A DNA stretch of 64,000 bases from Mytilus galloprovincialis (taxonomy: Eukaryota; Mollusca; Bivalvia; Mytilida; Mytilidae): contig NC_134851.1 of NCBI RefSeq assembly GCF_965363235.1, positions 21,873,847-21,937,846 on the forward strand, given 5' to 3'. The notes under the pieces are model-generated. The model was not told the origin of the DNA and searched no databases. It saw nothing but the letters and a program-made list of their open reading frames with translations. The position numbers and the translations under genes were made by a program. Positions 1 through 12,399 of the stretch are shown piece after piece (within the stretch, counting starts at the first letter, position 1; the number at the start of each line of letters is the position of its first letter).

Positions 1-1730
1 GCTTGATGACATGACCGATGTTAAAATCTCATATAAATCATTTAAAAAATAATAAATTATAACAAACAAGGAATTACATCAAGTAAAAAAGAAGCTAAAC
101 TGAAAGCTTCGACATGGTTACTGTCATGCATACAAATTAACATCTGTCATGTAATTATCTTTGTCATAATGTGACTATCGAGAATAGAACACAGTCGGTA
201 AAATTACAGATCAGGCGGGTATTCTAAAAGATCAAAGAGCTAAGGCATATGATACAGTTCCCTTGCAGGTAATGACGTTGCTAACTTACATGTTACTTTC
301 GTGACGTCAAACTTTAACTTATCGTGAGAAGGTGCTTTATCGACTGTTTTTTTTTTTTTTTTTTACATTTGTACCTTTCAAACTGATCTAACCTGAAAAC
401 GAGTTCCTGGACCCCCCTTTCTTAAAATATTATTTGTTCAAATTACGTATGAAGATTATTTGTACCAAATTTCTGGAAAAAGTCAACAAGGCAATAGTTT
501 TTTTTTTAAATTCAATAAATATACAGCAAAGTATGCCCTTTTTTCTACATTCGTGAACATTCGATACATATGTCATTTTGAGTTATTGTAAAAATAAAAT
601 GCACGGATTTATAGGATATTTATCAAAAACAGAAACAAATAATTTATCAAAAAACAGCTTGTATTTATCTTATATAAACCAACAAGTTATCATAATGTAT
701 TTCTGTCGAAAGGAAAAATGCTTCCGAATTTTAAGCATATATCTGTAATTTCGACTTTTTTTTTTATTAAAAAGGTAGAACTTGAAGGGATAATTTAATT
801 ACATATTGTTTTTATCAGGTAAAAAATAGTCTTAATGCAACTTTTTATCAAAATTTTATCATGGGATCAAAACTGTATCGTATCCACTTAAGAAATAATT
901 TATGAAAGCGATAGATTTTATTGGAAATTTACACATGTCCAGGGCCGATATTCGAAGTGTATTCTGAGCGTTGCATGCCATGTGTAAATTTACAACAAGC
1001 AAGAGTGGGTATGTTGTGTAAGTGACTGATTTTGCTTTATTTATTCCATGTTAGATAAAGATAAAACATTCTTATAAATCTGTAAAAAAAAAGTTGACAT
1101 TTCGTAACTATTGAGCCGCCATGTTGTCTTGTTGACATCAGTAAATATGCGAATAATGCAAAAATAATATAGAATAAAACCACACCTTTAGATGTACCTG
1201 AAAAATCAATTTTTAATTGATGACGTCATGTTTTAATATAATTCACCAATAGCATGAATGGACTTTCGCAGAATTTGATTTGGTAGATTCCATCGAGATC
1301 TTGTGAAGTAATACCTTTTGCATCAATATAAGAATAAAAGTTTTAAAATCTTTTTTAATTGCAATTTTTAAAATAATAAATTCACCATAGCGTTTGAAAA
1401 TAGGTTCCAATACATGTGGTTTTACGTTTGAGGTATATTGTAACAACAATTAGCATGTATATCTCTGAGTCTGCGTAGAGTAAAGCTGTAATAAGAATTG
1501 TATCGGAGTGTTGTTTACAAAGCGAAAAAAGCACGTAACTTATTACTAATAAATATACGTTTGACCACCAGTTTATCGGAATTTGAAATCTCCAAACCGT
1601 TTATTTTACATTGAACATTACATCATGACTAAAAGGCCGAAAATTCTTTGCCTTTGAAAAGTACGTAACGCCTGCCTCATATTAAATGTATCTCTTATTT
1701 GTGTGTTTATTAAAACATTTTTTATTGTAG
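1..1730. other. AT-rich non-coding DNA upstream of the first visible receptor exon
   Basis: No convincing exon or repeat was recognised. There are T-tracts at about 347-364 and 757-765. A signal-peptide exon ending in phase 1 would be expected here or upstream of the window; none stood out. Confidence 0.4.
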
Positions 1731-1850
1731 GATTAAATGGATTCGGTACATGGACTAATGCTATTAACAATTGTATAGTAAATGGATCACTTTTGAAAAA
1801 AGATAGTGACGATCCGGACCATTGGCTAAGTTACTTTAAGTATGAAGATG
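1731..1850 (+). CDS. Receptor exon 1 (lectin-like, first half)
   Basis: 120 nt, phase 1 to phase 1, acceptor tttattgtag and donor GATG|GTAAGG. It encodes 39 full residues including GTWTNAINNC, the TW-x-x-A-x-x-x-C signature of the start of bivalve lectin-like modules, followed by an acidic stretch and HWLSYFKYED. Confidence 0.65.
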
Positions 1851-4800
1851 GTAAGGTCATATGCAAAGTATTGATGTTTTACAAAGTCAATAGTTATAGA
1901 TTGCACTTTGTAATTACAGCTGTTTCACAAACATAGACTTTTTTCGGGAGAAATAGATATTCATCTATATTTTGTTTTGTTTCCTTACCAGATATGATCT
2001 CTATGATTAATCTCATAGAGGCATAACCGAGGAATGGTACCAGTACGTAATGATGCACATAAATATTGACTGCCGTGAATTTTGCGGTAAACCCACAGTG
2101 AAGGGAGGGATAGTAGGGAATGATATTATGAATTTATACTCTTAGATGCAGTGGGCAAATTTCTGCTGAATATGTTTAACACCAGGGAAATTTTCAACAT
2201 GTCTTTTGATCTTTACTTGAATACACCAAATTATAGCCAATGGGTGTATTTGAAGGTGAAAACAAAATACAGAAAGACTGACTTCTAGTATAGGCAGAAA
2301 ACGTAATATGAACGCTAGATAATAGCCAAAACTGCAATGCTAACACATTTCGGCAAACTCTGATTTAAAAAAAAAAGTATATTTATATAAGAAAGACGAT
2401 CTAATACCGAATTAAAATGCTTTTGGAATTAAAATGTGTATTGCCTCTAACAAACTTATTCATATGATAAAGTTCTTTGATGCAAAATATGGAAGAAACA
2501 TGTCGATTTGCAATTGTTTTATCAAAAGCCTTCAAATTCATTAAGTGTAGCCTTGAACAGCATTATTACTTTTTTGTTTATTTTCCCAGATTTTGGACAT
2601 CAGAGAGACAGTACTAGTGTTCAAATGATATTTAATCATCCTTTTAATTGGTAAATAAAATGACAATACAATTTGGTTTCGAAATTCTACAAAGACGATA
2701 ATGTGGATTCGAGAATTTTAAGCTAAACTTTTAAACTGCAAACTAATAGAATTTATGTCAGCATGGACCTTGAAAAAATTAATGCTGTTTAAATATATCG
2801 TGTGTGTCACTTAGCGTAGATAAGATAGATAGCATGCTAATACAGAATGTCACGGGTCACTGAATTGGGATAACATGATTGCTATCTTTAACACATTTCA
2901 ATTAATTAAATACAGTTTTTGGACAAAAGTTTAAATGCATCTATTGAGATATGATATATATTATCACATCAAAAGTTTCATTAGAAATGCTAAGTATGTT
3001 CAAAGGTGAACCATAAGTTAGGGAAAGTGAATCACGTCATTTGCTATTTGCACAAAACTAAAGGTCTGTAATTTATTAAAACAGTCCTTTGGTTTTGTAT
3101 TTTTGAAATCTTTTTCGAATATAGCTATTTTTATTTCCTGAAATTAATAGGCTGGAATATAATCCTAGTCCAGTCTTTTTAGAGGCGTTTGTATGATGCG
3201 TGTGTGTATGTGTTTGAACCAAAATCAAATTTGTAAAGAACAGTTTCTTGAAGTTCGGTATTATTGTTATATTTTAAATTTTAGTATACAAATTCTACAT
3301 TGTAGTAAATTCAGAAATTTCTGCAAGGTTTTTATTAGTTCAAATAATGCGACTCAGTGAGTATCGCAATTATTAGAACTCGCATTTTGATAACTAAACC
3401 ATAGATCTGTATGTAAATTTTGCTTAATTCGCAAAAACTGAACTCGCATTCTTGTTCATTTTTGAAAAATCGCAATAATAAATGCACGCAATAACTTTTG
3501 AATTGACAGTATTTGTTTTATCTACGACTTTGACGTTTTAAGTTGTTCACATTTAGAAAAGGCAAATGAACAGTGTGTTGCGATCTTAAGGACCAATAAT
3601 TTCCCATCGCTGACCTACGAGTACAGATCATGCTCAGAAAACTTGCCTGTTGTATGCGTTGACCAAAGCTACTCAAGTAAGTATATGAAAAAAATTCAAA
3701 TGCGAATGCTATTGAAACAATAATTTAATCAAGATATTTAACAAAGTTAGTTTTGTGTCTCTAATTTTATTACTATGACACTGAACATATATTATATATT
3801 TATTCTCTGGCACAATGAAGTTAGTATTTTACTCAATTGTCCGGTTTTAAAAAAAACTATCAATTCAGGAGTCGAACGTTTTCAGAAACGTGTTCTAATT
3901 AAAATACAAGAGACTAATTTATGTTAAATGTTTTGATTTTGCATGGTGCTGTCAGTTTGTTCCGACATCATATCTCTGTTTTTTACTATTAAAATTATTA
4001 AAAGCACCCGTCTAACAGTTTTTAAGTTATTAAACGAATCATGACCAACTTCCATATTGCAAATAATTCCTTCGTTATAAAACCTTCAAACTAGAACGTT
4101 TATTGAAAAACATATCGTTTGTAACAAATTGATTTTCTCTAAAATGTGCGCGTTACAAAATATCGCCACGGTTCCCTGATTGCAACTGTGTAGCAAAAAT
4201 AGCAGCGGAAACGTACTATGCGACAAAGTAAACTTTTAAAAATGAGCAATTAAAATATGTTAAAGCCATCCATTGATTGAAAAAGTGAACAGTAAGCATG
4301 AAACCGTATCCAATGGTTCTAAACACTTGGAAAAATAAAACAAAACATCAGTGACTCGATTTTTAGGGATGGAAATTAACACATAAAATCAACGCAAAGT
4401 AGGTACTCTTCATAAAAGAATCACGGATTGTTTGGAGGTCGGTTAAAAACCTTTTTTTATGATTCAGTATGAATTCGAAATTAAATTGGTGGAACTTTAT
4501 AGTAAATAAGAAAACATCTACAAAATAAACACCGAATTTTTTTTTTGTTTAAATCATAAATAGTACGGTGACCAAGTCAGAAAAAGTCGCTAAGTTAAGG
4601 AGTTTAATTGTCATTCGGACTATACAGCTAAAAATCACAGTATTGATAGTTCAAAGGTTAAACTCAACATTTTGACTTGTCGTCAAAAAATCGTACGGTG
4701 CAATTTTCGTAAAATAAACTTTGAAGTACGTTAGTTTACTTCAACGAAAAATCGACTTAGAAAAGTTTTGAGGTCTACATTGTAAAATAGCATCCGTGAT

Positions 4801-7800
4801 ATAGTTTCAGTTATTATAAACATTGTTGTTACATCTTATTTTAACGATTTCAAATACCGTTTAGCAAAATTAACCCGTTTTTAAAGAGTCTATGGAAAAG
4901 ATAACACTACGAATATTTTGCATTTAATAGAGTACGTTTCAATTCAATTTTATCATTTTTTTTAACGCAAAATGTTATATAATTAACATTTATATGATAT
5001 TTCATCCCCTTTTTAATCAATAATATCAAATTCATTTATCTCAGAAGCATTATTTTAGCAATTCAAGCAAGACACAAGTCCTTACACTCATATGACGGAG
5101 CTATTCGAAGCTCATATATATACAGCCTCTTATAGAGACATATAAGTAATGGGGAAATGCTGTATCACATACATTCAAATACTGGGATATGTTCCTTGAA
5201 GCAGAAGACATTTTGCTGTCAAATGATAGAGCAGAACGAGATGGAAATTGGTCACTTCCTTCAGATCGTCATCTCAAATGTTACCTTATTTTTTTGTTAC
5301 CAACCGTACCAATTACTGAAGGTTTACATACTCGATCTGCTTCAACTTTTCTGAGAATATTCGATCACCTTTTGTAGATGGCTACTTTGCCTTAAGACAT
5401 AAATCTGGACATCTTAACGGTACATGGACCGACATGGCAACAGAAAAGACGTTATAAAAGCCTCAAGGGGATCAGGTGGCACTGTAGGCATTACAAATCA
5501 AAAATCTGCGCTTGTTAGATGGACCTTTTCAAGACATTTCCTAGAATCCCTTAGTTGTGTAACGCTAAAAGGGGCTAGAAATGATGCCAATTCACAAGAG
5601 GAAACAAAATTAACAGCAATGAAAAGAGATGAAGAACATGTTATTGCCATTGTGGACCATCTGTAAGAACCATGACTGATCTGATCCCTTTGTTGTGGAA
5701 TCCCATCCTCCATGTCATATCAATATCTCTTCTAGAATGCATGCTACAAGAGTTATTCGAGATTCTTTGCTCACCGCTGTCGAGGAAGGCTTGAACATGT
5801 CTAAACATTTCATCATGTGTGCTCTTTCTTTAGATCAGTACGGAGTTTTATAGTTCAATATCAAAGGCAAAACTAAAAACGTTTGCTAACATGACAACAA
5901 AAACAAACCTTAAATTTAAATTTGGGGGAAATACTTTTAGGTCTCATAAATCCATAACTTGTATTTAGACGTGCACTAATTTTGACAAAAGGTAGAGATG
6001 ATGTTACCATAGAACATGTGCTAACTCACCCTGCATGTTCCATTCCAAATTTTCTTTTTCAAGATGACGGCACCATGAGAAAGTCATGCAAGTCTGATTT
6101 TGTGAAGCAATTACAATCTTATATCACTTGTGTATTTTCCCTACCTCCCTTTGTACCATCAATCACAACTTACATAAGAGATCATGTATTGATGTTAAGA
6201 AAGGTAAAACATTCGGTGACCTTGCAGCGATTTAAAAAAAACATGTCCCAATGAATTTCTACAACGCACACAAAAGCAGATGTTGCAGTTGTTTTTTGAC
6301 CGCTACGACGTGAACAACTCTATATAGTCTGTCGAAAGGAAACGCTGAAAAAAACTTTGACAAATACCCTATGATTCCACCTCATGTGAGTTTTACATTG
6401 CCAGAACGTTGTGTAAATCCCAACATTGTTAAAGTTATTTATACCAAAACTGTTACAGCAATTTACTGAGTCGATGCCACTGCTGGTGGAGATTTATTTC
6501 CCGAGGATATCACAAGCCTAGTAGTCAGCACTGTTTGTTTTGACATGAATTGTCATTGATATGGTTATATTTATAAATTTATTGTTTAAAAAGTTTTGAA
6601 TTTTTTGAAATACTAATGCTTTTCTACCTCAGGCATAGATTACCTTAGCTGTATTTGGTAAAACTTTTAGGAATTTTGGTCCTCAATGCTCTTCAACTTC
6701 GTACTTTATTTGGCCTTTTTAACTTTTTTGGATTCGAGCGTCACTGATAAGTCTTTTGTAGACGAAACGCGCGTCTGGCGTATATACTAAATTTATGATG
6801 AGTTTATTTTCTTAACTTGTCTAGCACTCATGATCAAGAGGAGGCCGAAAGTTTATGCCTTAAACTTAGACACGAAGTTTAGAGAAATGGGAAATAGCGG
6901 AAGAACAATCATACGGACCTCTTATACAAATGTGATTGTTCTGTGTGTTCACTACTATAAATATATGAGACTTACAAGCGAGTTGTGGGTAAAGATGGGG
7001 AACATAACCAGTGTAAAGGATGAGCGAAGATTTTCAACCATTCACTAACTACATGTATATTTGTCTGTCTTTCGCCAACAATTTGTAAACTATTGCCTTC
7101 TGTACATGCACTTACCGGATGCGACACAACTTCGTCTCTGTTTGGAGTAGGTAAGCAAACTGTCTACAAGACTTTGAAGGACACGCACGACTATTTCATA
7201 GGTTTTTAGAGTCTCTGTAATATTGACAAAGATGAAGCCCTTGTTTGAGCATGAAAGTTAATTCCAAAGCTTTATGATTTGAAAAATCTCTTTGAAACCA
7301 TCCAATTATGATAATAAATTATCAAATGCGCATCAAGCTTGCCACCAGAAAATATGTAAGTTTAGTCAGATTACCTCCCCGTGAGGCGACACTGAGGCAG
7401 CATGTTTTACTTACTTCGATTCAAACTAAACATTTTGACCGCATTACACATTGCTAAACCCCCTATCCGTCAATTTTAGAATACGGTTGGTGAGAGTTAA
7501 ATGATTCATTACACCCCGTGTATTTCAAAGGGCATATGTCAGCAGAATTCTTGCAGGATCTTGTGTTTTCATTGAAGTGAAAATCTCCATACAAAAAGTC
7601 ATTTGTTTGTTCGCAACAACATTTTACATGTCCGGAGCTTTGCTTCTGTAAACGGTCATAATTATGTAGATATTTTAAATCATGTTCCTTGTCAGATGAA
7701 TCAGAAGATACTCCTGGCATAATTGTGTGGATCTGTTTGATTTGAGTTTTGAATTGTAACTGTTTTCGAGGTATTGAGTGCGTTTTAGATTTAAAGAATT

Positions 7801-10800
7801 ACATGAATGAGCTTATGCAAAACACGCCTTCAATCATGATAGTAGGCTTTGGGTAAAATAATAATATTTATCCTTTATTGCTGAGGTTGAATGGCAGCCG
7901 GCAAGGTAACTACTGTAACTTTAACATAATATGTGTATAATAGATCAAGCGTTTGAAAAACGCCAATTTCCAGAATAAATCGATTTCCTAATTATTTTTC
8001 TTTTACACTTACAAGATAATTCATTGTTAATTGATTTGAAGAAATGTCTGTTTCTAAAATTTAACTTAAATTGTTGTATATATCTTCAAATTTTGAAAGT
8101 ATGGAAGAAAACAAATAAAAACAGAATTTGATCTTTGACCTTATTTTATGCAAAACTGTTACCACATATTTTTTGACGACATCGATATTTCAAAAGTACC
8201 CATTTTCCCGAATCCAATGATATATAATATAGCTATATAGTATCTTTGACGATTAAATCTTAAAAAAGTTGGGTCTGGTCACCGTACTAAAATAACCGTT
8301 GGTGAAAATACTTTCAATATAGGTTCGTTCAAAGTGTGAACCCTCGTGTTACCTGTTAACGATAACATATTAAACATTACACATTTTGTTTTATTGTATA
8401 AATTAATTAATTGTTATGAATTTCCCATTTGTTGATCGACGACGTATCAGTTTTTTTCAATTAAAATTCTCAGAAAAACAATGACGTCATTGTTTGCGAA
8501 TACAAATGTATGGTTTAATATGACGTATTTCATATCGATTGATTACATTTTATTATTCTTAGACACAGCTAAACATCATAGAATGGAAAATAAAATGCGT
8601 TAGGTAACCTTAAATTAAAATACATTGTTTTACATTATGGCAGACTTAGTAACTTATTTCGGCTCTTGTTTTATGTTTGCAGGACATGTAAGCACGCCAG
8701 TATCTAGACATCGAAGTATTCGCTTTTCTTTATACTCAACAGAATCACACTTTGACAGAACAATGAAGCCTGCGTTTACAAACAGTACTGATATACAAAC
8801 ACCTGGTAATAAGAATAATGTATTTGTAAAATAAACAATGTACAGCATACTGGATATACAAGAAACGCAACGAAAAACCCGAAACATATCGCTCTTCAAC
8901 CATTATAGGATAAAAGGATCTTATAAAGAGTCTTAAAATTCTTACATGATTCAGTTGTTGTCTTTTATTGCTGTATATTATCTTTTTTTTCGTTCAATGT
9001 TTTGTTCTTAAATCAGGTGACTTATATATTGCAGATTGAATAATTATTATTAGCTTGATTAACGCCCAGGTATTAATAGTTCATCATTATATAGGACTGG
9101 ATCAAATAAACAATTTATCTAAAAAATGAAATAATTAAAACATCGAACTCAAAGGAAAAATCTAGCAGGAAAGTACCTCAACAAATGGCAAAATCAAAAG
9201 CTCAAATTCCTCAAACGCGTGGATAACAACTATCAGTAAAAAGTTGTGACCACGGCACTGGTAAAAATAATGTATTTGATAAAGGGAACGGACATTTTGC
9301 TCTGTATCAGACAACCTACAAGCATAAACTCTTCAGTTAACACCATTATATCGTGCCAATAATAGTCCTGTATGAGATATGTGTTGTTTATTAATTATAA
9401 CCTGATGTATGGTTTACAATTTGAATATGTATCATTGCAGATTATTTGTGTATCAAAATTACTGCTGGAGGCGCTATTACCTTTGTAACTATCATTATTT
9501 TTCTCTTAGGCATGTAAGTTTATAAGTAACTATTTTAAAACTACATTAACGAGCTGTTGGCGTATAAAATTATAATACTGGTACTTTTGATAACTATTTA
9601 CACCACTGGGTCGATGCCACTGCTGATGGACGTTTAGTCCCCGAGGGTATCACCAGCCCAGTTGTCAGCACTTCGGTGTTGACATGAACATCAATTATAT
9701 GGTCATTTTTATAAATTTTCTGTTTACAAAACTTTGAATTTTTCGAAAAACTAAGGATTTTTTTACCCCAGGTGTAGATTACCTTAGCCGTATTTGGCAC
9801 AACTTTTTGGAATTTTGGGTCCTCAATGCTCTTCAACTTTGTATTTATTTGGCTTTTTTAACTGTTTTGATCTGAGCGTCACTGATGAGTCTTATGTAGA
9901 CGAAACGCGCGTCTGGCGTATAAAATTATAATCCTGGTACTTTTGATAACTATCATCTTATATCAAATAGGCCGTTTAGGCAAAATGTAAGGGTGTCCAT
10001 TTTTATATTTATATAGAATAGTGTTTTTATTTTAAATGAATAGGGTTATACTATTTCTGCAATGTTTTGTAAACAAAATTAACAAATTAGGGAAGACAAG
10101 AAGGGATGTCAGGTACTTGAGGATAAGGTTGTTAGTTTAACGGGTGCCATATGTGTAGCAGGATCTGCTACCCTTCCGGAGCACCTGAGATCACCCCTAG
10201 TTGTTGGTGGAGTTCGTGTTGTTTATTCTTTAGTTTTCTATGTTGTGTCATGTGTACTGTTGTTTGTCTGTTTGTCTTTTTAATTTTTAGCCATGGCGTT
10301 GTCAGTTTATTTTAGATTTATGAGTTTGACTATCCCTTTGGTATCTATCGTCCCTCTTTTAAATCTAACTCGAAGCAAGGTCTTAACTGGTTTTCCTGTT
10401 GATTGTTGGTTGTTCACTTCGCTTTCTCCATCAGTACAAACGGGTCTCTATGATAAAGCAGTGATTGGTGCAAGTTGCATAAGATAATTTCTTCCAACGA
10501 CACGTTAAAAATTACGAAATGTATAGGTATCAAAAGGGTATTCGAATCCTGCTACAGTAGATATACTAGGATATGTATGCTTGTTAAAGTAATATGAAAC
10601 GAGTGACTGGTTGAACCAATGCATTTATATATAATATGTATCTGGGAATTGTTTACTGGAAGCAAACAATTTAAGAAAGGACATTATTCTAGGTATTCAG
10701 GCCTATTTGGTCCAAGAAAATGAAATGTTGGATAACTGTTTAAATTGGCACATAATTTCTGTTTGTGGAAACATTGTGCGCAGCCAAGAAAATAGTTTTA

Positions 10801-12187
10801 TAGATTTATTGTAACTGTTGCCATAATATCATCAAATATTAAATTGTTTCTTGGGTGCGCACATACTTTTTGAATCTAAAATAAACTTAAAATTTTATGA
10901 AAAACAAGGAAAATCACGAAATTTTACATAATATGCAAATTAAGTCATAATTCATTGCCATGGTTACTTCAATGTCAAATTTGTTTTGTTTTCTGAATAC
11001 CTTGTACCTTAGTCAAGTTGTCAGTAACTTAGGAATATGTATGATAACTTTTAAATTTGCAGTAATTATTGGGTCAAATAAGAAATAATAATAAAAAAAA
11101 AGTATATGTTCACAAGTTTTATATTAAAAACTATCCATTTAGTTATAAAAAAACGTATGCATAAAAGTTTACGACTTTAAGTACAAACAGGTTTCTATAA
11201 TCAAAATAAAATTTACAAAGGTCAGTACCTGTCCATTAATTTCACATTGTTCCAAGCGTGGTCATTTTGGTTTGCTGTTAAGTTGTTTTTTATATACTTT
11301 CAAATTAACGTTTTTATTATTTCTCAAAAATGTACACTAAGGTTTCAATCTTTCATACATTTTTGTATTTTGTTGTTCCTATATTGTACAATAAACTGTA
11401 TCAATGCATGACTGAATACATATAAATACATATTTTGATAAATCGAAATGTAGGAAATTGCGCTTATAAGGCTGCATTTCAAAGTCACAGCAAGTATTTA
11501 ATACGAAAGAATACAAACTTACTTCGATATCGCTAAAAGTTTGATCCACATGTTGCTCATAGTATATCGTTTTAATATACTTATTTGCTTTGATGATCTT
11601 ATTTGGTTGCTTGATTGCAGGTTGTTAAAATGAATAAACATGGAAGTGGTGGGAATTGATACATGGTTATAGGTCGGTTATTAATTTTTAAAATCGTGCG
11701 TTTTACTTTGAATGCTCATTCGTTTCATCTAAAAAGTATCTACTAGAATGTACCTGTTTTTTTTTCTCTCAGAAACTTAGCTAATTGTATTGTTGAAACC
11801 GTCCAGTACCTAACAAATCCTATGAAAATATTCAGGGATGAAATAATTGCAGAGTGTTTCAACATTTACAAGTAATGTAGCCACCGTGTTGTCATTATTT
11901 ATTTTTTCAGTATTTATACCCAAAGAAGAAAATTGGTAAAAGCTGCCTTCACATCTTTGACAGCCAGACGAGATGAAAATAATTACAACGAAATACCACA
12001 TCACATGACAGAATCAATTACAGGGCAATACTATGAGGTGACCCCATTATCAGAAATCTCTGCTTCAGGAGGTAAACCACCTATCATACAGAATATAGAG
12101 CAAATACAACACATTGATACATCAGGATATCTTATTCCTTCGGGAATGCTAGAGACAAGCGGTGATTATCATACAATCGCAGACTAA
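1731..12187 (+). CDS. Lectin-like type I transmembrane receptor, five 3' exons (5' end missing)
   Basis: Five exons at 1731-1850, 3557-3676, 8683-8805, 9441-9513 and 11911-12187 join in one open frame. Every junction has a GT donor and an AG acceptor, and the phases agree (1, 1, 1, then 2). The ectodomain resembles a bivalve C-type-lectin-like module: TW-x-x-A-x-x-x-C in exon 1 and two cysteines ending in LPVVC in exon 2. A short Ser/Thr-rich stalk (exon 3) and a hydrophobic helix (exon 4) follow. The cytoplasmic tail of about 95 residues carries YNEI, YYEV, YLIP and YHTI. I infer a cell-surface recognition receptor signalling through phosphotyrosine; the ligand is unknown. The signal-peptide exon was not found and may lie upstream of the window. 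A further ectodomain exon could lie in intron 1, since phase 1-1 exons can be added or lost without breaking the frame. Intron 2 hosts a 3.7-kb transposon and a hammerhead-type repeat; intron 4 hosts another repeat. A related broken gene follows at 15456-19683. Confidence 0.72.
3557..3676 (+). CDS. Receptor exon 2 (lectin-like, second half)
   Basis: 120 nt, phase 1 to phase 1, acceptor cacatttag and donor TCAA|GTAAGT. It contains EQCVAIL, then RSCSENLPVVC, the cysteine pattern that closes C-type-lectin-like domains (C...C...PxxC). Confidence 0.65.
5185..6410 (+). pseudogene. Decayed member of an uncharacterised repetitive protein family
   Basis: Fragments in different frames line up as one ancestral protein. 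In order: AERDGNWSLP near 5236; QMLPYFFVTNRTNY near 5270; FVDGYFALRHKSGHLNGTWT then MATEKT near 5370-5440; KASRGSGGTVGIT then KSALVRWTFSRHF near 5460-5540; MKRDEEHV near 5620; then GRDDVTIEHVLTH, LFQDDGTMRKSCKSDFVKQL near 5985-6110, and FDRYDVNNSI with a stop near 6295. From memory these match a large uncharacterised family repeated in marine invertebrate genomes (motifs such as GNWxLHL, GGxVGIxR, MxRDExxV, DGxxRKTxKS). Several frameshifts and stops show it is dead. Its role is unknown. Its place inside a TIR-bounded element suggests it is transposon-borne. Confidence 0.5.
6470..6795 (+). repeat. Hammerhead-type retrozyme-like repeat, 5'-truncated copy
   Basis: It shares the CGATGCCACTGCTGGTGG block, the TACCTTAGCTGTATTTGG block and the terminal ribozyme region with the copy at 9558-9952. 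It ends just past the ribozyme cleavage point with TGGCGTATA. Confidence 0.75.
6738..6781 (+). ncRNA. Hammerhead ribozyme motif, core mutated
   Basis: Stem I GCGTCA pairs with TGGCGT, stem II starts GTCT and closes AGAC, and GAAA is present. The catalytic CTGATGA reads CTGATAA, which alters an invariant G, so it is probably inactive. Confidence 0.6.
8683..8805 (+). CDS. Receptor exon 3 (stalk)
   Basis: 123 nt, phase 1 to phase 1, acceptor atgtttgcag and donor CCTG|GTAATA. It encodes 40 Ser/Thr/Arg-rich residues with one N-glycosylation sequon (NST) and no cysteine, as expected for a membrane-proximal stalk. Confidence 0.6.
9441..9513 (+). CDS. Receptor exon 4 (transmembrane helix)
   Basis: 73 nt, phase 1 to phase 2, acceptor atcattgcag and donor GCAT|GTAAGT. 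It encodes YLCIKITAGG followed by the hydrophobic run AITFVTIIIFLLG, a single-pass membrane segment. The next exon supplies the final T of an Ile codon, then the basic stop-transfer residues. Confidence 0.7.
9558..9952 (+). repeat. Hammerhead-bearing retrozyme-like repeat: one 356-bp monomer plus the start of a second
   Basis: The unit begins TGGCGTATAAAATT at 9558 and the same sequence recurs at 9914, directly after the predicted hammerhead cleavage site. The homology of the second copy continues to GATAACTAT at 9952. One complete 356-bp monomer is therefore followed by about 39 bp of the next. The internal blocks (CACTGGGTCGATGCCACTGC, ACCTTAGCCGTATTTGG) recur at 6470, 17095, 55160 and 60280. 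It lies in intron 4 of the receptor gene. Confidence 0.8.
9876..9919 (+). ncRNA. Type I hammerhead ribozyme, intact core
   Basis: Stem I is GCGTCA (9876-9881) pairing with TGGCGT (9914-9919), with two wobble pairs. The core CTGATGA is at 9882-9888. Stem II is GTCT-TATGT-AGAC at 9889-9901 and GAAA is at 9902-9905. A very short palindromic stem III (CGC/GCG) is followed by TC, with cleavage predicted after C9913. All invariant nucleotides are present. A stem III this short is known from hammerheads of Penelope-like elements and retrozymes, which are thought to act as dimers. Activity has not been tested. Confidence 0.82.
10140..10370 (+). repeat. Dispersed repeat with CATGGCGTTGTCAGTTTATT block
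   Basis: Blocks GCAGGATCTGCTACCCTTCC, CATGGCGTTGTCAGTTTATT and ATCGTCCCTCTTTTA recur, mostly inverted, at 15640-16005, 59620-59850 and 59955-60110, with a degraded piece near 32500-32600. Family unknown; the small ORF here (10293-10487) is just this repeat. Confidence 0.75.
11911..12187 (+). CDS. Receptor exon 5 (cytoplasmic tail, stop codon)
   Basis: The acceptor is tattttttcag. The exon opens IYTQRRKLVK, a basic juxtamembrane stop-transfer segment, and ends with TAA at 12187. Tyrosines occur as NNYNEI, GQYYEV, SGYLIP and GDYHTI. Three of the four match Y-x-x-[I/V], so they are ITIM/ITAM-like or SH2-binding candidates, though none has the strict ITIM residue at -2. Confidence 0.72.
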
Positions 12188-12399
12188 ACTGAAAATTTGA
12201 CTACTTGAAGTTTCAAAATGAATACACACACTTAAAAAATATATTACAGATATTTGTTTGTATATAATTTCTAATAACTGTAATTTTGTTTTGTATGTTA
12301 ACATTTCTCTCAAAAGTTGTGTGTTCTACGTATAGTAACTTTAATGTGCATATACTGTATAATTATAAATATTTTATGTCTGTAAAACATTTTAAAGAA

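Larger units (their letters stand above)
4561..8289 (+). mobile_element. Candidate 3.7-kb DNA transposon with diverged terminal inverted repeats
   Basis: The left end TAGTACGGTGACCA (4561-4574) is repeated exactly in inverse at 8276-8289. A second matching block lies about 115-125 bp inside both ends (GTCGTCAAAAAAT, then CGTAAAATAA on the left and CATAAAATAA on the right). This suggests terminal inverted repeats of at least 160 bp that have diverged. Inside lie a decayed protein-coding region (5185-6410) and a hammerhead-type repeat (6470-6795). No clear target duplication was found. The element sits in intron 2 of the receptor gene. Confidence 0.5.

Noticed and set aside
9594..9836. 80-aa minus-strand ORF
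   Set aside because: It lies entirely inside the hammerhead-type repeat and is antisense to it.
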